This document shows positions 17,192 through 26,400 of a stretch of 41,958 nt of DNA, one piece after another. Source of the DNA: CAZART01 sp964487555 (GTDB lineage Bacteria; Bacteroidota; Rhodothermia; Rhodothermales; VXPQ01). Every line of letters starts with the position of its first letter. The first letter of the stretch is position 1. The DNA is taken from contig CAZART010000038.1 in assembly GCA_964487555.1 (NCBI GenBank), positions 1 to 41,958 of the forward strand. The letters are read 5' to 3'. Position numbers and translations under genes: made by a program. The notes beneath the pieces were generated by a model that did not search any database, was not told the origin of the DNA, and was given only the letters and a program-made list of their open reading frames with translations.

Positions 17192-18089
17192 TCCAACCGT
17201 AAGCCTCGTCATTCCGACCTGCGGCCGCGACTCGGCACTCGAGCGGTGCCTCTACTCCGTGGCACGCCTTCTCGATCCACCCGACGAAGTCATCGTGATC
17301 GAGAACGGTTCCGACGCCGGTGACGCCCGCGCACTCGCCGGCCGCCATGCGTTTCGCTACGCGTACGAACGCCGGAAGGGAGCCAGTCGTGCGCGCAACG
17401 CGGGTGCGCTTCAATCGTCGGGCAACATAATAGCTTTCCTGGACGACGACGAAGTGGTCGATCCGCACTGGATGCATAGCATCCGCGGCGCATTCGCCGA
17501 TGAATCCGTCGACGTCGTGACCGGCCTCGTTCTGCCCCTGGCGCTGGAAACATCGGCGCAGATCCGGTTCGAACGCCGATTCAGCTTCAACCGCGGATAC
17601 GAAGCCCGGAGGTTCGAAGGACGCGTCGACGCGACGTGGAAGCTGGGCGGATCCGGCAATATGGCCGTGCGCCGGAGCACGTTCGTGAGCCTTGGCGGCT
17701 TCGACGAGCGGCTCGGCGCGGGAGCGGCGGGGTGCAGCGAGGATACAAACTTCTTCGAACGCGTGCTGGAAGCCGGGGGCGTCTGCGTCTACAATCCGGA
17801 AGCCGTCGTCTTCCACGAACACCGATCGGATGATGACGCCCTCCGACGGCAGCTGCATACGTACATGCGCGGGTGTACCGTCGCCCATATGCTCGCGGCC
17901 TTCGAGCGCCGAAGGCCGGCGTCCCTTCTCCGCTTCCTCCGCACCGCGCCGGCCTGGTATGCGAAGACATCCTTGCGACTTCTCCTGGGGACCTCCCCTA
18001 TTTCGCTTCGGGAGCTTCTCTCGGAGATGGGGGGCTGTGTCGCCGGTGTCGTCTGGTATCTACGTCTCTCCTCGAGGCATAACCCGTAA
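17181..18089 (+). CDS. Family 2 glycosyltransferase (WcaA-like)
   Basis: 302 residues from the ATG at 17181, which overlaps the end of the exporter gene; an alternative ATG lies five codons upstream. GT-A signatures: VSLVIPTCGRDSALERCLYS, KGASRARNAGALQSSG, and FLDDDEVVDP with the DDD run at 88-90 as the donor/metal site. GGSGNMAVRRSTFVSLGGFDE and the acidic CSEDTNFFERVLEAG are the usual acceptor-side and catalytic elements. The C-terminal 60 residues are hydrophobic and basic, possibly membrane-associated. It is translationally coupled to the exporter and ends 7 bases before the trifunctional gene. Confidence 0.9.
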   Translation: MPHNPTVSLVIPTCGRDSALERCLYSVARLLDPPDEVIVIENGSDAGDARALAGRHAFRYAYERRKGASRARNAGALQSSGNIIAFLDDDEVVDPHWMHSIRGAFADESVDVVTGLVLPLALETSAQIRFERRFSFNRGYEARRFEGRVDATWKLGGSGNMAVRRSTFVSLGGFDERLGAGAAGCSEDTNFFERVLEAGGVCVYNPEAVVFHEHRSDDDALRRQLHTYMRGCTVAHMLAAFERRRPASLLRFLRTAPAWYAKTSLRLLLGTSPISLRELLSEMGGCVAGVVWYLRLSSRHNP

Positions 18090-18096
18090 AAATCCC

Positions 18097-20760
18097 ATGG
18101 CCAACTATCTGACGATCATCGTTGCCGCTCACAACGCGGAAGCAACCATTGGAGAAACACTGGACTCGGTGCTCGCACAGGAGTTCGATGCGTGGGAAGC
18201 CGTCGTGGTCGACGACGGCTCCACGGACCGGACGGCAGAGATCGTGCGCTCGTACAGCTTGCGGGATCGCCGCGTGCGACTGCACAGTCAGGCCAATCAT
18301 GGTGTCTCCGTCGCACGCAATGCTGGACTTGCCCGCGCGGCGCATCCGTGGGTTCTGTTTCTCGACGCCGACGACTGGCTTGCACCGCAGGCCCTGGCGC
18401 ATCTCGCGCTCGCGGCGGAGAAGCCGGGTGTGGATGTCGCCTACGGCGGGTGGACCTATCTCACACCTGATGGATTTCCCGCCTTCGGACTCGACGCGAC
18501 GCGTTCCGGAATGCTTTTTCCCTATCACGCCCTCGCCTGCCGCTTCGCGCTGCATTCATTCCTATTGAAGAAGGATCTGGTCATCTCTGTGGGCGCTTTC
18601 GACCCAACCCTGACGACCTGTGAGGATTGGGATCTCTGGCAGCGCGTCGCGCGAGCAGGTGCCGTCTTCGAAGCGGTCGATGAGACGGTCGCGCTGTACC
18701 GGATTCGAGCTCGTTCGGCCTCAACGGATGGGACGCAGATGCTGGCGGACAGCCTTCGCGTCCTCCGTCAGGCGTATACTGCGGACGCGCGCGTTTCGGC
18801 AGCGCCGTGGCCGGACGGCCTACCTGCCGGCGAGCTGCCGCGTCGGACGCAGTACGTCGTCGTCACCTGCGCGGGCCTGTCCGCCGCGGCCGGAATCCAT
18901 CCGACCATGCTCCTCGAACATCTGCCGGACGACGCCGAACCCATCGACGCGGTTTATGCGGCCGGCTGCTTCGTACAGTCGCTCCTCTTCGGATCCGGGG
19001 AGCCCATGCGGAATTGGCCTTCCGTGACCCGACGGTCCGTGAAAATCGCCGAGACGTTCTTCAAGAATCTCGAATGTCTTCTCGGACGGCGAGGCCTCGC
19101 GGACGAGGCCATGGCCTACATGCCGCTGCTGCTCCGAATGCACATGGCGCCGCTCGGGACCTCGCATCGGTTGGCCGGCGCTTTGGCTTCCATCGTCATT
19201 GACGTGCTGAGAGCGAAGCGCTTTGTCACGTCGCCTCGATCGCTGAAGGAAGCGGCCGCGCGCTTCGTTCGCATGGCAGCCAGAGTTTCTCCTGCCATTC
19301 GCCGTACGCTGCGCCTCGTGAAGGCAGCGACGCCTGGATCGCGGACGCGTGCGGAGTTCGAGGCGCTCTTCTCCGGCCAGGAGGATCCATGGGATTACAC
19401 CAATGCATACGAGCGGCTTAAGTATGAACAGACCCTCGAGCTTCTTCCGAATGGACCGATTCGATCGGCGCTCGAGCTCGCCTGCGCGGAAGGGCACTTT
19501 TCCGTGCAACTGGCGCCGTGCGTCGGCCATTTGCTCGCGACGGACATTTCATCCGTAGCCGTAGACCGAACCGCGCGGCGTTGTGCCGATTTCCACAACA
19601 TCACCTACGAAACGCTCGATTTCGTGCGCGACGAGATACCGGGCACCTTCGATCTTATCGTTTGCAGCGAGTCCCTCTACTACATCGGTACGCACCGGCA
19701 GCTGGGGGCGGTTGCGCGCAAGTTCAAGAAGGCGCTGAACCCGGGCGGCCACCTTCTCATGGCGCACGCCAACGTCGTCATCGACGATCCGGCGGCGCCG
19801 GGGTTCGGCTGGGAGCACCGCTTCGGCGGCAAAGGCATCGGCGAGGCGCATGCTGCCGTCGACGGTCTCGAATTTTTGCGGGAAGTACGGACTCCACTCT
19901 ACCGAATCCAGCTCTTCCGCCGTCAGGCGTCATCTCTCGCGACCGTGACTGCTCCTGTAATTGTGCGTGCGAACCATCACAGCCCTCTTCCCACCGAAGT
20001 TGAAGAGCAGATCTTCTGGAACGGGATGACGGAGAGACTGCCGATTTTGATGTACCACCGAATCGCGTCGACCGGCGCCGACGAGCTTGCTCCATGGCGC
20101 GTGATGCCAAAGGCGTTCGAAGAACAGCTGCGCTTTCTTCGCGATCACGGATTCCATTCGACGACGTTTAAACAATGGCGAGGATACGTGGAATTTGGAA
20201 CGCCGATTCCAGCCGGCGCCGTCATGCTGACGTTCGACGACGGATTTGTCGATTTTGCGGACGAGGCGTGGCCGCTGCTTAGGAAGTACGGATTCGACGC
20301 CACGTTATTCGTCGTAAGCAACCACGTCGGCGGATCGAACACGTGGGACCATCATTTCGGCGACCGCCTGCCTCTGCTCGGCTGGAGCGACCTTCGGGCG
20401 CTCAACGCCGAAGGGGTCGATGTCGGCTCTCACACGGCGACGCACCGATCGCTGACGGCGATCAATCCGATCGACGCCTACCATGATTTGAAGCGCAGCA
20501 AGCGCGAACTGGAAGATCGGCTGGGAAGCGCCGTCCGCTCCGTGGCCTACCCGTACGGATACTCCTCACCGTTCGTACATCTCTCGGCGGCAGCCGGAGG
20601 GTACGACTATGGGGTTACCGCTAGACGGAGCCGTGCCGGGTTGCGGAATTCGATGCTGGCGCTTCCCCGCGTCGAGATCGAGGGCGCCGACACCATCGAG
20701 CGCTTTGCAAAAAAACTCGGGCGTCTTCCCTTCAAACCGTCGAAATCTGTCGCTGCCTAG
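18097..20760 (+). CDS. Trifunctional glycosyltransferase-methyltransferase-polysaccharide deacetylase
   Basis: 887 residues in one uninterrupted frame; the frame is open upstream of 18097, but that part overlaps the previous gene and lacks sense. Residues 1 to about 215 are a GT2 domain (TIIVAAHNAEATIGETLDS, VVVDDGSTDRT, D-A-D-D at 90-93, CEDWDLWQRV). Residues 215-410 are helical with no named domain. Residues about 412-610 are a NodS-type SAM methyltransferase (DPWDYTNAYERLKYEQTL, motif I ALELACAEGHF at 458-468, FDLIVCSESLYYIG). Residues about 645-880 are a CE4 NodB-type deacetylase (LPILMYHRI, TFDDGF with D714/D715, HTATH with H779/H783, AYPYGYS at about 817-823). All active-site motifs look intact. 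It should add, methylate and N-deacetylate sugars of one glycan. It is cytoplasmic as drawn: no signal peptide. The stop overlaps that of the convergent GT gene. Confidence 0.92.
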   Translation: MANYLTIIVAAHNAEATIGETLDSVLAQEFDAWEAVVVDDGSTDRTAEIVRSYSLRDRRVRLHSQANHGVSVARNAGLARAAHPWVLFLDADDWLAPQALAHLALAAEKPGVDVAYGGWTYLTPDGFPAFGLDATRSGMLFPYHALACRFALHSFLLKKDLVISVGAFDPTLTTCEDWDLWQRVARAGAVFEAVDETVALYRIRARSASTDGTQMLADSLRVLRQAYTADARVSAAPWPDGLPAGELPRRTQYVVVTCAGLSAAAGIHPTMLLEHLPDDAEPIDAVYAAGCFVQSLLFGSGEPMRNWPSVTRRSVKIAETFFKNLECLLGRRGLADEAMAYMPLLLRMHMAPLGTSHRLAGALASIVIDVLRAKRFVTSPRSLKEAAARFVRMAARVSPAIRRTLRLVKAATPGSRTRAEFEALFSGQEDPWDYTNAYERLKYEQTLELLPNGPIRSALELACAEGHFSVQLAPCVGHLLATDISSVAVDRTARRCADFHNITYETLDFVRDEIPGTFDLIVCSESLYYIGTHRQLGAVARKFKKALNPGGHLLMAHANVVIDDPAAPGFGWEHRFGGKGIGEAHAAVDGLEFLREVRTPLYRIQLFRRQASSLATVTAPVIVRANHHSPLPTEVEEQIFWNGMTERLPILMYHRIASTGADELAPWRVMPKAFEEQLRFLRDHGFHSTTFKQWRGYVEFGTPIPAGAVMLTFDDGFVDFADEAWPLLRKYGFDATLFVVSNHVGGSNTWDHHFGDRLPLLGWSDLRALNAEGVDVGSHTATHRSLTAINPIDAYHDLKRSKRELEDRLGSAVRSVAYPYGYSSPFVHLSAAAGGYDYGVTARRSRAGLRNSMLALPRVEIEGADTIERFAKKLGRLPFKPSKSVAA

Positions 20761-21731
20761 CGACCGACCGCGATTCGGAGCAAGTTCTCCGTTAGCCCTG
20801 CCGGCATGGCTACTCCCGCCGAGACGGCAAGCAGCGTCTTCCATGTCGGCCGCGCCTGCTGCCACAAAATGGCAGGATCGGTGGTGAGGGCCTGGGCCAT
20901 CATCGCCAACGCCTCGCTCGAGCGTCCGGCTCGAATCGATCGTCCGGCGAGATAGCGAAGCATTCTCGCGCGTGCCGGCTTTTCGTAACGTGCAACGACA
21001 TCGGGTGCATACGTCTTAGCGCGGTCGATGACTCGTTCCCACGACCGCATCATCTGCGCTCCGTCAACGGAGAGTCCCGCGGGATTCAGACGATAGCGCG
21101 TGAGCGCCTCCGGCAGGCACGATATCAGCCAATTCGTTTCGAGGGCGATTCGCAGCCAGCAGTCAAGGTCCTCCACGCCCCGCGCTCGTCGCAGCGATTC
21201 GTCGAAATATTTGGGGAGTGCATCGTGATACGCGGCTACATCGTCGAGCACGCGCCTGCGGATGACCGCGGTAGATCCGTTCGAAAGTGGATTGCCGAGC
21301 AGCAGTCGCTCCGGCGTGACGGACCCGGGCCTGGGCGTCTGAGCCTTGTTGAGCGGCCGGCCGCTCACGTCGATCAGCGTCGAATGGCTGAAGCTGACGC
21401 CCAGAGAGGGCTCCTCGCTGAAATGCGATATGTGGCGCGCGACCTTTTCAGGCTCATAGATGTCGTCCGCGTCGAGGAGCGCGATGAACTCTCCGCGGGC
21501 CTCCCGGATACCGGCGTTTCTCGCTGCCGCCAGCCCTCCATTCGGCTGCCTGACGATCCGAAGCCGGCGGTCGTCGAAGCCCTGCAGCACGTCGATGCTT
21601 CGGTCCGGCGATCCGTCGTCGACGGCAATGACTTCGATCGGGTCATAGGTCTGCCCGAGGGCCGAGGCGACAGCCTCGCCCACGAACGCCTCAGCGTTGT
21701 AGACCGGAATGACGATCGAAACGAGGTGCAT
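20757..21731 (-). CDS. Family 2 glycosyltransferase, convergent
   Basis: 324 residues. VSIVIPVYNAEAFVGEAVAS, VIAVDDGSPDRSID, GGLAAARNAGIREARG and LLDADDIYEP (D87-x-D89) mark a complete GT-A domain, and GVEDLDCWLRIALE gives the catalytic acidic region. The last 80 residues are a helical Ala/Arg-rich tail. Its stop codon and that of the trifunctional gene share the four bases CTAG, so the two are convergent with no terminator between them. It probably serves the same glycan but is transcribed separately. Confidence 0.9.
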   Translation of the reverse strand: MHLVSIVIPVYNAEAFVGEAVASALGQTYDPIEVIAVDDGSPDRSIDVLQGFDDRRLRIVRQPNGGLAAARNAGIREARGEFIALLDADDIYEPEKVARHISHFSEEPSLGVSFSHSTLIDVSGRPLNKAQTPRPGSVTPERLLLGNPLSNGSTAVIRRRVLDDVAAYHDALPKYFDESLRRARGVEDLDCWLRIALETNWLISCLPEALTRYRLNPAGLSVDGAQMMRSWERVIDRAKTYAPDVVARYEKPARARMLRYLAGRSIRAGRSSEALAMMAQALTTDPAILWQQARPTWKTLLAVSAGVAMPAGLTENLLRIAVGR

Positions 21732-22141
21732 GCTTTTTCCTCCGTTTCTCCACGTATCGGCATTTGGCGGGAGAAATCAATTTGGCCGACCGCGAGCCGC
21801 GACGCGGCGCCACTGGCGCAACGCGCTGCGGCAGCACCTGTCGACACGCGGCACGGTGCCGTACTTGCCCCGTTGTCAGGCGATCGTGATCTGCGAATGA
21901 CTGTCATCGCGGCCACCTCGTCCTACGCAGCAAGGGCTTCATCGCCGATCCACAGCACTCGCTGGAACGCCTGTTCCAGTTCGGCGAGACGGAAGGTGGA
22001 AGTTATTCGAACTTCATCCGTGGGGTGCGCGCGATCACGATACCCCCTCTTCGGCTGCGGTCGACGACGGCGTACGGCGAGCTTTGCTACGACGTACCCC
22101 GTCCGACTCCATCATGAAGGCGGCGTTCAATATCCGGGCCC
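21732..22141. other. Spacer containing relic copy B
   Basis: About 410 bases. The left part upstream of the convergent glycosyltransferase probably holds its promoter, but none was recognised. The right part is relic copy B (21890-22117). Confidence 0.5.
21890..22117 (+). pseudogene. Gene fragment, copy B of a dispersed relic
   Basis: An open frame after a TGA at 21887 gives about 74 residues ending at TGA 22115-22117. It includes GFIADPQHSLERLFQFGETE, GGSYSNFIRGVRAIT and AYGELCYDVPRP. It has no start codon, so it is a C-terminal fragment. Copy A at 8886-9060 is the same sequence with a stop and a frameshift. The parent family was not recognised. Confidence 0.55.
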
Positions 22142-23239
22142 CTACTCCAGCCCGCCGTCGGACAGCCACTTCAGGAATGCGGCTTCGAGTTCGACCGGTT
22201 TGCCGAACGGGGTCTGTACGAAGTAATCCACGATGGGGGGTTGGCTCGACGTGGTACCGTTCCACGAGTAGCTGATGCGCTCTCCTTCCCGAGAGATCAG
22301 CAGGGCGGGCGTGATTTCCTGGGTGATGCCGCGACTTCCCGACGTGGCGACCGGAGGCCGGTATTTGAAGCTCGCAGCCGAATGGTGGCAGGTGCTGCAA
22401 AGTTGATTGTCGGGACGGCCAACGGCGCGGCTGTTTACGATGTCGGAGATCGTCTTGCCATTGAGGTAGTCGGCCGGTGTCTGGCCCAGCGTTTCCGCGG
22501 TAATGGGAGTGGTCCAGCGCAAGATATCAGGGTCGCGTGTCCCCGGCCTATCTCTCCCTCCCGTTCCACCACCTCCCTGCTGACTGCCGGCTGCGAGCAC
22601 AATCGTCTGGTCCGTGGGATTCTGGTACGTCATGTACGTCGGAGCGGCCTGGTAGACGACGCCGAACTGCATCCGGTAAGCGTTATCGCCCAGCGGGCCC
22701 ATCCCGGGAGGCTGAAATCCCTGCAGACCGGATGGCTGGAGGTTGCCCAGAGGTACACGTTTCTGGATTAAGTATCCCTGTACGAGATCGGCTCCGTTGA
22801 AAGCCTGGTACGGGCTGACGAATCGGACCTGCGTATACCAGGCATCCGAATTGTTTGCGGCGGCCATGATCTGATTGCCGCACGCGCTGCCCCGCAGCGA
22901 GCGCCTCAGTTCCCAGGTCAAGATCAGCTCGGCACCGGCCCGCCGGTAGGATTCCGGGTTCGAAAACGTCCAGAAGGGACCATAAGGTACGGTGCGTACG
23001 GCCGTTTCCTCGTGACCTGCGTAGACGTACACAGCGGATACCAGATCAAAGTCGTTTCGGACGGTAACCGTCCCATTCTGTGTGCAGTCCAGTGCCTCCT
23101 CGATCCCGGGCGCACCATTTTCAGCTGCGGCCGTCGGTGCCGGGGCCGGGGCCGAGGCCATCATGGTCCAGGCAATCACGAGGAGCGTGAACAGAAGGAC
23201 CGGTACGGTTCGATAGAGCGATTTCATAGCTGGAGACAT
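22142..23239 (-). CDS. Exported protein with one c-type heme site (CSTCH)
   Basis: 365 residues; a second ATG at 23227 is equally good. A signal peptide or anchor (LYRTVPVLLFTLLVIAWTMMAS) is followed by an Ala/Pro linker. No domain is recognised in the middle, which contains VVYQAAPTYMTYQNPTDQT and a Gly/Arg-rich loop. Near the C-terminus is C281-S-T-C284-H285, a c-type heme attachment motif, in the context GRPDNQLCSTCHHSAASFK. Such exported proteins with a single CxxCH are common next to oxidoreductases in Bacteroidota-like genomes. A role in periplasmic electron transfer is inference. It lies 228 bases downstream of the ThuA/cytochrome gene on the same strand and could share its regulation. 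Confidence 0.7.
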   Translation of the reverse strand: MSPAMKSLYRTVPVLLFTLLVIAWTMMASAPAPAPTAAAENGAPGIEEALDCTQNGTVTVRNDFDLVSAVYVYAGHEETAVRTVPYGPFWTFSNPESYRRAGAELILTWELRRSLRGSACGNQIMAAANNSDAWYTQVRFVSPYQAFNGADLVQGYLIQKRVPLGNLQPSGLQGFQPPGMGPLGDNAYRMQFGVVYQAAPTYMTYQNPTDQTIVLAAGSQQGGGGTGGRDRPGTRDPDILRWTTPITAETLGQTPADYLNGKTISDIVNSRAVGRPDNQLCSTCHHSAASFKYRPPVATSGSRGITQEITPALLISREGERISYSWNGTTSSQPPIVDYFVQTPFGKPVELEAAFLKWLSDGGLE

Positions 23240-23467
23240 TCAGATGAGTAGCAAGGGGGGATGACCGGTACGCCCCACGCGGTCATGTCCATACTCTCGC
23301 AAAACAGGTGCGAAAAGTATCATGCCCCTGAGAAATGTCTCCTCGCAGACGTTTCCGCCGCATACCGGCGTTGAAACAACGAGCGACCTACGACTCACGA
23401 CGGCCGGTTGTATGTACCCGGGCGGGTATCGGGAAGACTGGAAACGCGCTGTCGGCGATCTGAAAAA

Positions 23468-26400
23468 CTACTCTCGCTCAAACGTCACCGCCTTCAGGGT
23501 CATCACCTCCGCGTCCGGCGGCTCGGGTTGACGGACGATGAAGTACACGTCGTGCTCACCCTCCAAGCGAGTATTCAGTTTCGCATGCGCCCGGGCGTCT
23601 TCGCCAAGCGCGTACGGGGTGCGGACGACGACGGGGCCGGCATAGGAGTCGATACGGACCTCGATCTCACCCGCCGAGCCCCAGGCATCATAATCGAAGG
23701 TGAAGCCCGTGACATCGGCAAAGTCGACGTTCCTCAGCATGACGTGCGACTTGTGTTTGCCGCCCGAGATGTTGTTGCCCCAGCGTGGGAATCCGGTGTG
23801 TTCGTCGGCGAAGACGGAGCGGACCGTTGCCGGGCGAAGCGTGATGACGTCCTCGCCGGTCACGGGGCCGGCTCCCAGAGCGCCGCGGTCGGTGTATCGG
23901 GCGCGAAGAACATAGCGGCCGTGGGGTTCGTCGTCGGTGTGTTCCATTAGCGGCAGACGCCCCTCGACCGGCAGCGGCGAAAAGCCGCGCGGGCTGTCGG
24001 TCAATGAGAAAATGTATCGGACGATCTCCTCCGCCTCTTGCTGCGTCAACTGCGGATGGGCGCTCATGGCGACGTCGCCCCAGTTGCCGCCGCCTCCCTC
24101 AATGATCTTGCCGGCGAGGATGGCGAGGGCGTCGTCGTCGGTCTGATAGCGCGCGGCGATCTGCGTGAAGGAGGGGCCGATGGAGGCGCCATCCACAGTA
24201 TGGCAGGCCTGGCAATCACTCCCGGCAATCAGGGTTTCGCCCCAGCTGCGCACGGGAGTAGCCGGAGTCAGCAGGCGGTCACCGCCTACCTCCCGCTGCA
24301 GCGCACCCGGTTGCCTGAAGTACGCATACTCGACCAAGACGTCCGATGGATCGACGTCTATATCCTCCGGATCGGTGACGGAGACGGTGTAGTCGAATAC
24401 CTCGCCCTCCCAGAAGAACGACCTGTTTCGCGGCGTTTCAATCGAGACCTCAGGCGCCTCATTCCCGACGCGAATAAGTAGCGTGTCGCTCCCCCATTCA
24501 CCGGATCGATCCCGTACGCGAAGCACGGCGTTGTAGGAACCAGGCTCCGTATACACGTGCCTGGCGTTCGACCGCGTTGCCTCGACCGTCTCGCCGTCGA
24601 AGAGCCATTCGAACCTGAGCGTATCGTCGTCGTCAGGATCCCGGGCGCTTCCCGCGAAGGACACCTCGAGCGGCGCTGCGCCCGCCATCTCCCGAATCAC
24701 TTTCGCATGGTAGCGCCGATCCGAAGTCAGCCACGACCGAGCCTGCGCCAGCGAATCCGCCTTAGCATCCCGGATACGCGCCGTCGCGACGGGAGCGCGG
24801 TTGCCGGCGTTGTAGGTGATCTTCACGAGACGAGCGTCCTCGTTGTCAACGCCGTAGATAGAGCCGTACTCGAGCATGTACATCGCGCCGTCCGGGCCGA
24901 ACGTGAGATCGATCGGCCTCCGGAAGTCGCCGTTCGAGACCATAAAGGGCTCATTCTGCAGATAGTTGTCGTTCTCGTCCATCCGGATGGCCAGCACGAC
25001 GTTTCGCATCCACTCAAATACGAACAACGCGCCGTCATAGTATTCGGGAAATGCGCCGGGGACCGCGATCGAAGGATCGAAGGTGTAGAATGCACCGGCC
25101 ATCGCGCTGCGGCCTCCCTCCCCGAGCTCCGGAAACGCGTCGTACGCGGCATACGGATACCAGATGAAGGGTGGCTGCGCCGGGGGCAGTTCGCGTAGTC
25201 CGGTATTATTGCGAGATTCGTTGACGGGGGCGGCGGGATCGAAGCGAGGTCCGGCGGTGGCCGTCTCGAAATTCCAGTCGCCGTACGCCCGGTTATTGCC
25301 GATAAAGTACGGCCATCCGAAAAAGCCGGGCTCCTTGGCCACGTTGAACTCGTCGTACCCGCGCGGCCCGCGGCCGTCGTCGCTGTCCTCGCCGGCATCA
25401 GGCCCGATGTCGCCCCAATATACGGCGCCGGTCTTGGGATTGACCGCGATCCGGTACGGGTTTCGCGCTCCCATCGCATAAATCTCGGGCCGCGTGAGCG
25501 GGGTCCCCCGCGGGAATAGATTTCCCTCGGGAACCGTATAGGAACCGTCCGGCTCGGGGTGAATGCGCAGGATCTTTCCCTTCAGGTCATTCGTGTTGCC
25601 GGCGGAGCGCTGCGCGTCGAGAATCTCGTGCTCGTAGCCCGAACGCTCGTCGAGCGGGGCGTAGCCGTCGGCCGGGAAGGGACTCGTGCTGTCGCCGGTG
25701 GAGAGAATCAGGTTGCCGTCGGCGTCGAACGCGAGCGATCCCCCATGGTGGGATCCGCTGTTGCGAGAGACCGGGACGGTGAGGAGGATAGATTCGGTGG
25801 ATAGATCGAGGGTGGATTGCTCGGTCAGTGTGAACCTTGAAAGACGAAAATCAAACGGGTCGGTCTCGGCCGGCGGGCTGTAATAAACGTAGAGAAACCG
25901 GTTTTCCGCGAAGCTCGGATCGAGCGTCACGCCGATGACTCCCGAACCGCCCGCCCTGGTTACGGCGAACTCGTGAACGACGGAGGCCTCAGCGCCGGCC
26001 GGGTCGTAGACGGCGAGCGTGCCGTCCAGCTCGGTGTAAAAGACGCGTCCATCCGGAGCGACGGCGAGCTCCATCGGTACGTCAAGGTCGTTGACGAGAA
26101 CCGTCTTCTCGAAGCGGTTCTCCTCCGGCTTTTCGACCGAATACGCCTTCGCGTAATCGAGCGGCGTGCCGTCGCCCATCGCGTATCGGATTCCGCCGAG
26201 CAGGTGCTCAAGATAGTGCGGTTCGCCGAACGACTCGTCGGTATGGCCGAGTCCGGTGTAGAACGCCCGCCCTCCGTCGTATTCATGGTACCACGCAATC
26301 GGGTGATAGCTGCCGTTGGTGCCGCCGTCGTACGTCTCCTCGTCGAGCTGCGCGAGCACGTTGATACCCGGATAGAATGAGCGGTAGCTGTACCACTCGT

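Noticed and set aside
17692..18096. Upstream extension of the trifunctional gene
   Set aside because: It overlaps the previous glycosyltransferase in another frame and its translation is Ser/Arg/Pro-rich. The ATG at 18097 starts directly at the GT2 fold.
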